From the NCBI GenBank assembly GCA_020725525.1, contig DYEX01000011.1, positions 1 through 35,560 on the forward strand: 35,560 nucleotides of DNA, written 5' to 3'. Positions 1 through 7,477 of this stretch are shown piece by piece. The DNA is from Desulfovirgula sp. GTDB taxonomy: Bacteria; Bacillota; Desulfotomaculia; Desulfotomaculales; Desulfovirgulaceae. The notes beneath the pieces were generated by a model. It saw only the letters and a list, made by a program, of their open reading frames with translations, searched no databases and was not told the DNA's origin. Both the position numbers and the translations under genes were made by a program. Each line of letters starts with the position of its first letter. The first letter of the stretch is position 1.

Positions 1-477
1 CAGTTTGTCGGCGCTGGCCCCGGGGATTTCATGAATAGTTACAAAAATACCCTGTTCGGGCCAGCACTCATAGTCGTACCTGCCTCCCCAGGCGGTCTTC
101 TTGGTTAAGGGGAAATCCAGGTAAGGTCCCTGCCAGCGGGAGTTAAGTCTATCTCGATATTCCTGCTCCGTCAAGCCCATAGCCGCGATTGTATCAGCCC
201 TATAAGTAACAGTGTCCGGGTTTACTCCCAAGCCGGGATCCTGGTGCCAGGGGTCCGGGTCAGCCGGGAAGAAACCCACATCGGCATAAAAGGCCAGTAC
301 CGCCGACTTTAAGGCGGTCATATCCTGAATTGTTCTGGAAATTTTAGACTTCTCCACTGCTCTAAAAGCATTGGGGGCGATGATGGCGGCCAGGATGCCG
401 ATGATGGCGATGACCACCAGCAGCTCCACCAGGGTGAAGCCGCGATTGTTGCGGCGCAGGATCGGCAAACCGAACAT
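1..477 (-). CDS. Type IV pilin / GspG-like pseudopilin, 3' end cut by window edge
   Basis: A class III signal peptide opens the protein: a short basic leader, then NNRG|FTLVELLVVIAIIG with Glu at +5 of the mature form, so the prepilin peptidase encoded by pilD here should cut after Gly13. The hydrophobic helix is followed by a GspG-like pattern (WQGPYLDFP at about 121-129, then AWGGRYDYE), as in major pseudopilins or Gram-positive pilins. 159 codons are visible without a stop, so the C-terminus lies outside the window. ATG at 477 is preceded by GAGAGGATGTG. It is the last visible gene of the pil locus, 156 bp after pilA, and its first 77 coding bases almost duplicate those of pilA. Pilin or minor pseudopilin cannot be decided from the sequence. 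Confidence 0.9.
   Translation of the reverse strand, partial: MFGLPILRRNNRGFTLVELLVVIAIIGILAAIIAPNAFRAVEKSKISRTIQDMTALKSAVLAFYADVGFFPADPDPWHQDPGLGVNPDTVTYRADTIAAMGLTEQEYRDRLNSRWQGPYLDFPLTKKTAWGGRYDYECWPEQGIFVTIHEIPGASADKL
371..447. repeat. 77-bp near-identical copy, pilin N-terminal coding segment (copy 1)
   Basis: Encodes the prepilin cleavage site and hydrophobic helix of the partial pilin. It matches 1061-1137 in pilA at 74 of 77 positions, while the rest of the two genes differs strongly. This suggests duplication with selection on, or gene conversion of, the assembly helix. Confidence 0.85.
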
Positions 478-575
478 CAATGGCTCACATCCTCTCACGG
501 GAAAAGAGGATCCGTTGCACTACTTGACCTAAACCGGAACAGGGCACACGGCAGGTTACGGCGAGGCTATGTGCC

Positions 576-597
576 GCCGGCGCCGGAAGGCGCCGGC
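576..597 (-). other. Strong GC hairpin between the two pilin genes
   Basis: A perfect 9-bp inverted repeat (GCCGGCGCC and GGCGCCGGC) with a 4-nt loop lies downstream of pilA. No T-tract follows on either strand, so it is not a standard intrinsic terminator. It may protect the 3' end of pilA mRNA or reduce read-through into the second pilin. Confidence 0.6.
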
Positions 598-633
598 AGG
601 ACCATAGATAGGGCCATTAAGAGTAATAAGAAG

Positions 634-1158
634 TTACTGCACTTGCCCATCAGCTGAGATCAAAATATTAACATCAGGCGTTGTGCCGGTACTATATCTA
701 ACAATTCCTTTGGTCCCATCTTTCGTTCCATCTAAGTCAGCATCAATTCGCTCGGCTGCGCTCGAAGGAACACTCTTGATTGTCAGATATCGCTCAGTTG
801 TATTACTATCCCCGTCAAAGTTTACACCTGAATCCTTATTGTACTCATAGCTATTACCCCACGGGTTCTTGCTCGGCCAGCGCTCCAGGTAGGGGCCGTT
901 CCAGCCATTTACGCCATCGGATTGCACAAACCCTGTGTTAGATGCTCCGTCATTTGGCCACTGGCCGGTGTCGGTATAGTAGTTCAGCGCCGCCGCTTTA
1001 ATTGCCTTGTAATCCGCCTCTGCCGCCGCCACCTTGCCCTTTTCAATGGCCTTGAAGGCGTTGGGGGTGATGATGGCGGCCAGGATGCCGATGATGGCGA
1101 TGACCACCAGGAGCTCCACCAGGGTGAAGCCGCGGTTATCCTTGAGTTTTTTGCGCAT
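634..1158 (-). CDS. pilA: Type IV major pilin / GspG-like pseudopilin PilA
   Basis: 174 aa. The leader MRKKLKDNRG ends at the prepilin peptidase site (Gly10|Phe11), followed by FTLVELLVVIAIIGILAAI with the conserved Glu at +5. The helix drives polymerisation into the pilus core. Further on, WNGPYLERWP and NPWGNSYEY recall GspG-type pilins, and a C-terminal loop rich in Asp (DADLDGTKDG) could bind calcium as in GspG. ATG 1158 is chosen over upstream in-frame codons because GGGGAGG stands just before it and the leader then has normal length. A good sigma-A promoter sits directly upstream, so it can be transcribed independently of pilC, as expected for the abundant subunit. Confidence 0.93.
   Translation of the reverse strand: MRKKLKDNRGFTLVELLVVIAIIGILAAIITPNAFKAIEKGKVAAAEADYKAIKAAALNYYTDTGQWPNDGASNTGFVQSDGVNGWNGPYLERWPSKNPWGNSYEYNKDSGVNFDGDSNTTERYLTIKSVPSSAAERIDADLDGTKDGTKGIVRYSTGTTPDVNILISADGQVQ
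1061..1137. repeat. 77-bp near-identical copy, pilin N-terminal coding segment (copy 2)
   Basis: Partner of 371-447 with three mismatches; codes for the same processing site and helix in pilA. Confidence 0.85.
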
Positions 1159-1186
1159 AGTTTTTTCCTCCCCAAAAAGTAGTGTC

Positions 1187-1215
1187 TTAATAAAACAAGA
1201 AACAAGGGTTGTCAA
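1187..1215 (-). promoter_or_regulatory. Sigma-A-type promoter of pilA
   Basis: Minus strand TTGACA (1215-1210), 17-bp spacer, TATTAA (1192-1187), about 30 bp upstream of the pilA ATG. The -35 box is overlapped by the 18-bp palindrome at 1211-1228. Confidence 0.7.
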
Positions 1216-1228
1216 TTAAATAATTGAC
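1211..1228. promoter_or_regulatory. Palindrome over the pilA -35 box, possible operator
   Basis: GTCAATTAAATAATTGAC has perfect 8-bp arms around AA and includes most of the -35 hexamer of the pilA promoter. Such placement suits a dimeric regulator that blocks or recruits polymerase. The regulator is unknown. Confidence 0.5.
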
Positions 1229-1237
1229 CTGGAAAAG

Positions 1238-1277
1238 GTGCCTAAACGGCCGGTTAGAGTATGTAAGAACACCTTTG
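1238..1277 (-). terminator. Possible weak terminator after pilC
   Basis: On the minus strand AAAGGTG pairs with CACCTTT around an inner CTAA/TTAG hairpin, followed by a short TTTCC. Together with the separate pilA promoter it suggests partial uncoupling of pilC and pilA. Confidence 0.35.
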
Positions 1278-1288
1278 AAACCGCCGCC

Positions 1289-2524
1289 CTACTTCCCCAG
1301 CCCCTGCATCATGCTGGTGAACATGGGCAGGAGCACCGAAAGGACGATGAACCCCACTATGCCGCCCAGGAAGACAATCAGCACCGGCTCCAGCACGCTG
1401 GAGAGGCGGCCCACGGTGATGTTCACTTCCTGGTCGTAAAAGGCGCCGATGCGGACCAGCAGCGCGTCCAGGCTGCCGGTTTCTTCCCCCACGGCAATCA
1501 TGCGGATGACCAGCGGGGGGAAGATGCCGCTCTCTTCCAGGGGGCCGGCCAGGCCCTGTCCCTCCCGCACGCTCTCCTGTGCCCTGGACACGCCGGCCGC
1601 CACCACCTGGTTGCCGGCGGTTTTCTTCACCACTTCCAGGGCCTGGATGATGGGCACCCCGCCTTTGAGCATGGCGGCCAGGGTACGGGCGAAGCGGGCA
1701 ATGATTATTTTTTTCAGCACCGGCCCGAATACGGGTATTTTCAGGACCAGGCGGTCCCACATCTCCCGGCCCCGGGGCGAGGCCCGCAGGCGCTGGAAAC
1801 CGAAAGCAACCATAAGCGGAAACAGCGGGAGGAGGTACCAGTAGCGCCCCACCAGGCTGCTGGCTCCCATCACCACCCGGGTGGGCAGGGGCAGGGGCAC
1901 ACCCAGGTTCTGGATGGTGTTGATGATGGGGGGCAGGACGAAGGTGAGCACGAAGGTGAGGATGACCACGGCAAAGCCCAGGACCATGGTGGGGTAGGTG
2001 AGGGCCGACTTCACCTTTTCCCTCACCTCGTGTTCCCTCTCAAAATGGCCGGCCAGGCTCTCCAGCACCTCGTCCAGCACACCGCCCACTTCCCCGGCCT
2101 CCACCATGCTGATGAAGATCTCGGGGAAGACCGACGGGTAGGCGCCGAAGGATTCGGCCAGGGAGTGGCCCTGCTCCAGGCGGGCGGTCACCCCGCGCAC
2201 CACCTCTTTGAGCACCCGGCCCTCCACCTGCAACTCCAGGATGCGCATGGCCCCCACCAGGGGCACGCCGGCGCTGACCAGGGTGGAGAGCTCGCGGCAG
2301 AAGAGGGCCAGCTCCCTCAGCCTGACCCCACGCCGGAATGAAGGCAGCCGCAAAGTCAGGCTGACGCCCCCCCGCACGGCCCGGATCTGCACGGGGATGA
2401 GCCGCTGGCCCTGCAGTATCCTGGCCGCCTCTCTCGGCCCGCCGGCTTCCAGCCGGCCGGAAACCACCCTGCCGGTTAAATCCCTGGCTCGATAGGCATA
2501 GACGGGCAAAGCTCCCCTCACCAC
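1289..2524 (-). CDS. pilC: Type IV pilus inner-membrane platform protein PilC
   Basis: 411 aa, the usual size of the T2SS-F / PilC family. Two homologous cytoplasmic T2SSF domains (about 70-195 and 275-395) alternate with three hydrophobic segments (about 168-195, 220-240 and 375-400). The protein forms the membrane platform on which the PilB and PilT ATPases act to add or remove pilin. The start is unclear: GTG 2524 and GTG 2521 follow GGGAG too closely, and TTG 2509 would give MPVYAYRARD, the family's usual N-terminus, also with non-ideal spacing. It is the first gene behind the c-di-GMP riboswitch and its terminator, so its synthesis should depend on the switch. Confidence 0.95.
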   Translation of the reverse strand: MVRGALPVYAYRARDLTGRVVSGRLEAGGPREAARILQGQRLIPVQIRAVRGGVSLTLRLPSFRRGVRLRELALFCRELSTLVSAGVPLVGAMRILELQVEGRVLKEVVRGVTARLEQGHSLAESFGAYPSVFPEIFISMVEAGEVGGVLDEVLESLAGHFEREHEVREKVKSALTYPTMVLGFAVVILTFVLTFVLPPIINTIQNLGVPLPLPTRVVMGASSLVGRYWYLLPLFPLMVAFGFQRLRASPRGREMWDRLVLKIPVFGPVLKKIIIARFARTLAAMLKGGVPIIQALEVVKKTAGNQVVAAGVSRAQESVREGQGLAGPLEESGIFPPLVIRMIAVGEETGSLDALLVRIGAFYDQEVNITVGRLSSVLEPVLIVFLGGIVGFIVLSVLLPMFTSMMQGLGK

Positions 2525-2531
2525 CTCCCGG

Positions 2532-2559
2532 AAATAAAAATCCAGGCGACGCGCCTGGA
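2532..2559 (-). terminator. Riboswitch-associated intrinsic terminator before pilC
   Basis: Minus strand: 8-bp stem TCCAGGCG / CGCCTGGA with loop CGT, then TTTTTATTT, ending a few bases before the pilC Shine-Dalgarno. It lies directly downstream of the c-di-GMP aptamer and is its likely expression platform. The bases forming the foot of the stem can instead pair with the very 5' end of the transcript. Confidence 0.88.
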
Positions 2560-2564
2560 AGTAC

Positions 2565-2673
2565 GTGCCGGAAAGTTCGGCAGCCCGGCTGCCATGGCGG
2601 CTCGCACCGCTTTAGGCCCGCAGCTTTGCGCCCCTGCCTTTCGGCAGGTTTGCCTCTTTTCGCTTTGCCGCAC
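2565..2673 (-). promoter_or_regulatory. Cyclic-di-GMP-I (GEMM-I) riboswitch controlling pilC
   Basis: The minus strand carries the GEMM-I signature in order: AGAGGCAAACC (near 2657), a GAAA tetraloop hairpin (TGCC-GAAA-GGCA), GGGGCGCAAAGC, GGGCCTAAAGC (tetraloop receptor arm), and CATGGCAGCCGGGCTGCCG (to 2578). This matches the Vibrio Vc2 layout. The base before CAAACC that contacts the ligand is G, as in c-di-GMP-specific members; the cGAMP variants of Geobacter have A. One deviation is GGGGCGC where GGGACGC is usual. The ends GUGC/GCAC and GGAAG/CUUCC extend P1. Flanked by its own promoter and by a terminator next to pilC. Confidence 0.94.
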
Positions 2674-2686
2674 TCTTCCTAAAACT

Positions 2687-2716
2687 ATCTTAAACGGGAG
2701 CCGCCCTACCAGTCAA
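2687..2716 (-). promoter_or_regulatory. Sigma-A-type promoter for riboswitch-pilC transcript
   Basis: Minus strand TTGACT (2716-2711), 18-bp spacer, TAAGAT (2692-2687). The predicted start near A2680 begins the RNA with AGGAAG, exactly the strand that can pair with the foot of the terminator stem. Lies 16 bp after the pilT stop. Confidence 0.72.
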
Positions 2717-2732
2717 TAACCAGCTGGTTGAT

Positions 2733-3818
2733 TTAAATCATTTTTGACAAATTCTCGACATCGGCCGCCCGTGCCAGGGCCTCCTCCCTGCCGATCACCC
2801 CTGCACGGACGAGGTTTCTTAAAGCCATATCCAGTGTCTGCATACCGTACCTGGCCCCGGTCTGCAGGTGGGAGACAATCTGGTGGGTCTTCCCCTCCCG
2901 GATGAGGTTGCGGATAGCCGGCGTGGCCACCAGGATTTCCAGCGCCGCCACCCGGCCGGGGTGGTCCCTGCGGGGCAGCAACTGCTGGGCAATCACTCCT
3001 TCCAGGGCGCCGGCCAGCTGCAGCCGGACCTGCTGCTGCTGGTGGGGCGGGAAAACGTCGATGATGCGGTCGATGGTCTGGGCCGCGCTGGTGGTGTGCA
3101 GGGTGGCCAGCACCAGGTGACCGGTTTCGGCGGCGGTGATGGCCGTGGCAATGGTCTCCAGGTCCCGCATCTCCCCCACCAGGATGACGTCGGGGTCTTC
3201 CCGCAGGGCCGCGCGCAGGGCGGCGGCAAAAGAAAGGGAGTCCCGGCCGATTTCCCGCTGGTTGACCAGGCCCTTCTTGTGCCGGTGGACGTACTCGATG
3301 GGGTCTTCCAGGGTGATGATGTGCAGGCGGCTTTCGCTGTTGATGAGGTCGATCATGGCCGCCAGGGTGGTGGACTTGCCGCTGCCCGTGGGCCCGGTAA
3401 CCAGCACCAGGCCCCGGGGCCGCCTGGCCAGGTGGGCCACCACCTCGGGCAGGCCCAGTTCATCGAAGGTGGGGATGCGCTCCGGGATGAGGCGGATGGC
3501 CAGGGCCACCGTACCGCGCTGCTTGAAGGCGTTCACGCGGAAGCGGCCCACTCCCGGGATGGCGTAAGACAGGTCGCTCTCGCCCACCTGCATGAACTGC
3601 TGGAACCGGTCCCCGGAAATCAGCTGGCGGGCCAGGGCCTCGGTATCCCCGGCGGTGAGGACGGGCAGATCCTCCACCCCCGGCACGGCCCGGGCACCCA
3701 GCTCGTCGGCGGCAAAAAGTTTCCCGTGAACCCGGAAGACGGGCGGGCGGCCGACAGTGAGGTGGACATCGGAAGCTTTCAGCTCGAAGGCCAGCTTTAA
3801 AAGTTCATCGGCATGCAT
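2733..3818 (-). CDS. pilT: Type IV pilus retraction ATPase PilT
   Basis: 361 aa, typical length. N-terminal PAS-like part (1-105), then a RecA-like ATPase with Walker A GPTGSGKS (142-149), the Asp box HIITLEDPIEY (166-176), Walker B DPDVILVGEMRD (208-219) and the His box LATLHTTSA (238-246). The C-terminal AIRNLIREGK motif is diagnostic for PilT and needed for retraction in other species. The hexameric cytoplasmic motor removes pilin subunits at the PilC platform, powering twitching or DNA uptake. ATG 3818 has GGAAGGTG upstream. It follows pilB by 25 bp and lies outside the riboswitch-controlled unit. Confidence 0.96.
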   Translation of the reverse strand: MHADELLKLAFELKASDVHLTVGRPPVFRVHGKLFAADELGARAVPGVEDLPVLTAGDTEALARQLISGDRFQQFMQVGESDLSYAIPGVGRFRVNAFKQRGTVALAIRLIPERIPTFDELGLPEVVAHLARRPRGLVLVTGPTGSGKSTTLAAMIDLINSESRLHIITLEDPIEYVHRHKKGLVNQREIGRDSLSFAAALRAALREDPDVILVGEMRDLETIATAITAAETGHLVLATLHTTSAAQTIDRIIDVFPPHQQQQVRLQLAGALEGVIAQQLLPRRDHPGRVAALEILVATPAIRNLIREGKTHQIVSHLQTGARYGMQTLDMALRNLVRAGVIGREEALARAADVENLSKMI

Positions 3819-3843
3819 TCCGCCGCAACACCTTCCTTTTCCG

Positions 3844-5541
3844 TCACCACTCGTTATAGGCCACGCGCATCACTTCCGCTATGGTGGTGATCCCCTGCCG
3901 GGCCTTGTCTATTCCATCTTCCTTCAGGGTGACCATTCCCTCGGCCACCGCCTTTTCTTTGATCACATCGGCAGAAGCTTTTTTATTTACCAGCTCCCTG
4001 ATGGCCCGGGTCACGGGCAGCACCTCCTGGATGCTCGTCCGCCCCCGGTAACCGGTGTGGTTGCAGTGGTGGCAGCCGGTGGCCCGGTAAAGGGTCACCG
4101 GCTCACCGGGCGGCAGGTCCATAAAAATCCTCTCCGGCGCATCTTCCGGGAGCTGGTAGGGCTCCCGGCAGCGGGGACAGAGCAGGCGCACCAGGCGCTG
4201 GGAAACCACGCCCACCACCGAGGAGGCCACCAGAAAGGGCTCCACCCCCATATCGATGAGGCGGGTCAGGGCACCCGCGGCGTCGTTGGTGTGCAGGCTG
4301 CTGAGCACCAGGTGGCCGGTGGTAGCCGCCCTCACCGCGATCTGGGCCGTCTCCCCGTCCCTTATTTCGCCCACCATGATGATGTCCGGGTCCTGGCGGA
4401 GGATGGAGCGCAGGCCGGCGGCAAAGGTAAGCCCGGCTTTCACGTTGATCTGGGTCTGGTTGATCCCCCGCAGAAGGTACTCCACCGGGTCCTCTATGGT
4501 CACAATATTGCGCTCCGGGGAATTCAACTGGGCCAGTACCGCGTACAGGGTGGTGGTCTTGCCGCTGCCGGTGGGCCCGGTGACCAGGATCATGCCGGAT
4601 GTGCGATGGATTACCTCTGCAAAACGCTCCAGGTTGTAGCGGTGGAATCCCAGCCGGTCAATGGGCAGGATCCGCCCGCTTTTAAGCAGCAAACGCAGGA
4701 CCACCTTTTCCCCGTGGACCGTAGGCAGGGTGGATACCCTCACATCTATTTCCTGTTCTCCATACTTAACCTGAAACCGGCCGTCCTGGGGGAGGCGCTT
4801 TTCGGCAATGTCCAGGCCGGCCAGGATCTTGATCCTGGTAGTAAGGTTGGAGCGGATATGCCGGGGCAGAGTAAGGGCTTCCCTCAACAACCCATCCACC
4901 CGGTAACGCACCAGCACCCGGTCCTCCTGTGGTTCAATATGAATGTCGCTGGCCTTATCCGCCACCGCCTGGGCAATGATGGTGTTGACCAGGCGCACCA
5001 CCGGTGCTTCCTCCGGGGGCACCTCATCCCCCGCCGCCAGGGTGAGGGTCTGGATTTCCCGCTCCTCCGGGGCGGCCGGCTGGCCGAAGGCCTGCTCCAC
5101 AAAGGTAAGGCCGAATACCTTCTGGAGGACGGCGTCGATTTCCTCTTCCCGGGCCAGCACCGGTTCCACTTCCAGCCCGCTGGCCAGGCGGATGTCGTCC
5201 AGGGCAACCAGGTTCAGGGGGTCGGACATGGCTACGATCAGCCGCCGTCCCTCTTTTTTCACGGGCACCACCTTATGCCGGCGCAGGACGGCCTCGGGGA
5301 GAGATTTGATCAGCACGGGGTCGACTTTGTCCATCAGGGTAATCTGGGGAATGCCCAGCTGCATTTCCAGGGTGTTCAGGATGTCCTGCTCCGTGACCAG
5401 GCCCAGGTTGATGAGAACCCGGCCCAGGCGCTCCCCGGTCTGCTTTTGCACCTCGAGCGCCTGGTTCAACTGCTCCCGGGTAATCAACCCGGTCTGCAAA
5501 AGGAGGTCCCCCAGGCGCTTTCTGGTGTAAACAGCGGCCAT
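3844..5541 (-). CDS. pilB: Type IV pilus extension ATPase PilB with MshEN c-di-GMP motifs
   Basis: 565 aa. The N-terminus holds two tandem 24-residue MshEN motifs: R9-L-G ... Q32 (with GLI at 18-20) and R38-L-G ... Q61 (with GLV at 47-49). This is the c-di-GMP-binding element known from MshE and PilB. The core has Walker A GPTGSGKTTT (322-331), Asp box TIEDPVEY, Walker B DPDIIMVGEIRD (384-395) and a zinc-binding tetracysteine C455-x2-C458 / C490-x2-C493. It drives pilus extension at PilC. ATG 5541 is preferred over GTG 5556: it has GGGGTGG upstream, follows the pilD stop by 2 bp, and the protein then begins just before the first motif. Confidence 0.96.
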   Translation of the reverse strand: MAAVYTRKRLGDLLLQTGLITREQLNQALEVQKQTGERLGRVLINLGLVTEQDILNTLEMQLGIPQITLMDKVDPVLIKSLPEAVLRRHKVVPVKKEGRRLIVAMSDPLNLVALDDIRLASGLEVEPVLAREEEIDAVLQKVFGLTFVEQAFGQPAAPEEREIQTLTLAAGDEVPPEEAPVVRLVNTIIAQAVADKASDIHIEPQEDRVLVRYRVDGLLREALTLPRHIRSNLTTRIKILAGLDIAEKRLPQDGRFQVKYGEQEIDVRVSTLPTVHGEKVVLRLLLKSGRILPIDRLGFHRYNLERFAEVIHRTSGMILVTGPTGSGKTTTLYAVLAQLNSPERNIVTIEDPVEYLLRGINQTQINVKAGLTFAAGLRSILRQDPDIIMVGEIRDGETAQIAVRAATTGHLVLSSLHTNDAAGALTRLIDMGVEPFLVASSVVGVVSQRLVRLLCPRCREPYQLPEDAPERIFMDLPPGEPVTLYRATGCHHCNHTGYRGRTSIQEVLPVTRAIRELVNKKASADVIKEKAVAEGMVTLKEDGIDKARQGITTIAEVMRVAYNEW

Positions 5542-5543
5542 TT

Positions 5544-6305
5544 TTAACCACCCCACAGGTTCAGATACCAGGAAATAACCTTATCCCCTGTCAACACGGC
5601 CAGCATGGCCCCCGATGAAAGAAACGGGCCGAAGGGGATGGCCGTTTTAAGGGTTCTCCCCGTCCTGAGCGCCCATAAAACCCCCACAACTGCGCCCAGC
5701 AAAAACGCCAGGAACAGGGCCACCAGGGTCTCCTGCCAGCCCAGGTACCATCCGATGGCAAAGGCCAGCTTCACGTCCCCACCGCCCATGCCGCCCCGCG
5801 AAAAAAGGGCCACGATCAACAATATTCCGCCCCCCAGCACAGAGCCCCAGAAGCCGTCTTTGAGAGCCCCCGCACCCTGGAGGGCGGCCAGGGGTATGCC
5901 GGCGGCCAGGGCAAACAGGGTGAGCCGGTCGGGGATGATCCGGTGGTCCAGGTCTATGAAGCTGGCCGCCACGAGGACGGAAAACAGGACCAGCAGGCCG
6001 GCAGTATGAACGTGCAGGCCGTGTTCCCGGGCAATCAGCAGGAAGCCGCCCCCGGTCAAAAGCTCCACCAGGGGGTAGCGGGGGGAAATCGCCCCGCTGC
6101 AGTGACGGCACCGGCCCCGCAGGAAAAGATAGCTCAGCACGGGGATTAAATCCAGAGGGCCCAGGCGTGCGCCGCAGGCCGGGCAGTGGGAAGAGGGCGC
6201 CAGCAGGGACATCCCCCGGGGCAGGCGGTAAATGCATACGTTTAAAAAGCTGCCGATACAAAGGCCGAGGAGGAAAGAAAAGAACCAGAACCAGGCCAGC
6301 GGCAA
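5544..6305 (-). CDS. pilD: Prepilin peptidase / N-methyltransferase PilD
   Basis: 253 aa membrane protein. After a first hydrophobic helix comes the DiS_P_DiS region with C41-x2-C44 and C66-x2-C69, associated with N-methyltransferase activity in full-length enzymes. The A24 aspartyl protease part has the paired catalytic aspartates in FIDLDHRIIPD (D118/D120) and GGGDVK (D177), with about seven further hydrophobic segments. It cleaves the pilin leaders after Gly and methylates the new Phe. The start is TTG 6305 with AAGGAGAGG seven bases upstream. First gene of the pil cluster, 14 bp after aroB, so probably co-transcribed with the shikimate genes; 2 bp before pilB. Confidence 0.95.
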   Translation of the reverse strand: MPLAWFWFFSFLLGLCIGSFLNVCIYRLPRGMSLLAPSSHCPACGARLGPLDLIPVLSYLFLRGRCRHCSGAISPRYPLVELLTGGGFLLIAREHGLHVHTAGLLVLFSVLVAASFIDLDHRIIPDRLTLFALAAGIPLAALQGAGALKDGFWGSVLGGGILLIVALFSRGGMGGGDVKLAFAIGWYLGWQETLVALFLAFLLGAVVGVLWALRTGRTLKTAIPFGPFLSSGAMLAVLTGDKVISWYLNLWGG

Positions 6306-6319
6306 GTGACAACCTCTCC

Positions 6320-7423
6320 TTAAAATTTTAACTTTTGATTATAGCATAAACGCAAAACCCGCTCCACCGCTTCTTCCGGCACGTCCCGGACGATCTCCAC
6401 CCGGCCTATTTCCACCGGCAGGACGAAGGTAAGCCGCCCGGCCAGCACTTTCTTGTCCCGGCGCATGGAGGCCAGCAGGTCGCCGGTAGATAGTTCCGGT
6501 GGTATTTCTACCGGCAGCCCGGCCCGCCGGATAAGGTTGATTACCCGCGCGGCGTCTCCTTCCGGAAACATCCCCAGGGCCACCGCCAGCCGGGCCGCCG
6601 CCGCCATCCCGGTGGCCACCGCCTCCCCGTGGCGGTATGTGGTGTAGCCGGTGAGGGCCTCCAGGGCGTGGCCCAGGGTGTGGCCGAAGTTGAGGATGGC
6701 CCGGCGGCCCTGTTCGGTTTCATCCTCCTGCACCACCCGCGCTTTAATGCGGCAGGAGACAGCCACGGCATGGGCGAGGGGTTCCGCCTCCAGGGCCAGC
6801 AGGCGCTCCAGGTTCTCCTCCAGCCAGGCAAAGAAGACCTGATCGGCAATGACGCCGTACTTGAGCACCTCGGCCAGGCCGGCCCGCACTTCCCGCGGGT
6901 CCAGGGTCTTCAGCACATCCAGGTCGGCCAGGACCAGCCGGGGCTGGTAGAAGGCGCCGATGATGTTCTTACCCCGGGGGTGGTTGACGGCCACCTTGCC
7001 CCCCACGCTGGAGTCCACCTGGGCAAGCAGCGTGGTGGGCACCTGGATGAAGGGCACGCCCCTTAGGTAGGTGGCGGCCACAAAACCGGCCAGGTCCCCC
7101 ACCACCCCGCCCCCCAGGGCCACCACGGGGCTCCGCCGGTCCAGCTCGCGGGTGTAGGCCAGGTCGTAGAGTTTTTCGGCCGTGGCCAGGCTCTTGTATT
7201 CCTCCCCGTCGGGTATCTCCGCCCGGACCACCTCAAAACCGGCATACCTGAGGGCAGTTTCAGCCGCCGCGCCGTAAAGGGAGCCCACCACGGGGTTGGT
7301 AACGAGGAGAACCCGGGGAGTTAATTTGAGAACTTTCAGGTACTCCCCCAGCCGGGGCAGCAGGCCGGTGTCAATATAAATGGAGTAACTGCGGGTGCCC
7401 AGATTTATGTAAACTTCCTGCAT
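6320..7423 (-). CDS. aroB: 3-dehydroquinate synthase AroB
   Basis: 367 aa, normal size. Converts DAHP to 3-dehydroquinate using NAD and a divalent metal. Visible motifs: the nucleotide-binding GGGVVGDLAGFVAATYLRG region (about 104-122), the PTTLLAQVDSSVGGK segment (about 129-143), RGKNIIGAF, and the metal-ligand helices with LAEVLKYGVI and FGHTLGHALE. ATG 7423 has AAAGGAC upstream. Fifth enzyme gene of the run yqeG-aroE-aroC-aroK-aroB, all minus strand with short gaps, giving four of the seven common shikimate-pathway steps in one unit. Confidence 0.97.
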   Translation of the reverse strand: MQEVYINLGTRSYSIYIDTGLLPRLGEYLKVLKLTPRVLLVTNPVVGSLYGAAAETALRYAGFEVVRAEIPDGEEYKSLATAEKLYDLAYTRELDRRSPVVALGGGVVGDLAGFVAATYLRGVPFIQVPTTLLAQVDSSVGGKVAVNHPRGKNIIGAFYQPRLVLADLDVLKTLDPREVRAGLAEVLKYGVIADQVFFAWLEENLERLLALEAEPLAHAVAVSCRIKARVVQEDETEQGRRAILNFGHTLGHALEALTGYTTYRHGEAVATGMAAAARLAVALGMFPEGDAARVINLIRRAGLPVEIPPELSTGDLLASMRRDKKVLAGRLTFVLPVEIGRVEIVRDVPEEAVERVLRLCYNQKLKF

Positions 7424-7477
7424 TGATGATGTCCTTTCTTCGGTATCCCTTTATGTTCTTCAGGGTTTAGCCCGGTT

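Noticed and set aside
1238-2341. Long open frame on the plus strand antisense to pilC
   Set aside because: His/Gln/Gly-rich translation typical of the complement of a high-GC gene, no family resemblance; the same applies to the plus-strand frame 3757-5547 opposite pilB.
2565-2673. cGAMP-specific GEMM-Ib variant of the riboswitch
   Set aside because: The specificity base before CAAACC is G, as in c-di-GMP binders, not the A of the cGAMP subclass.
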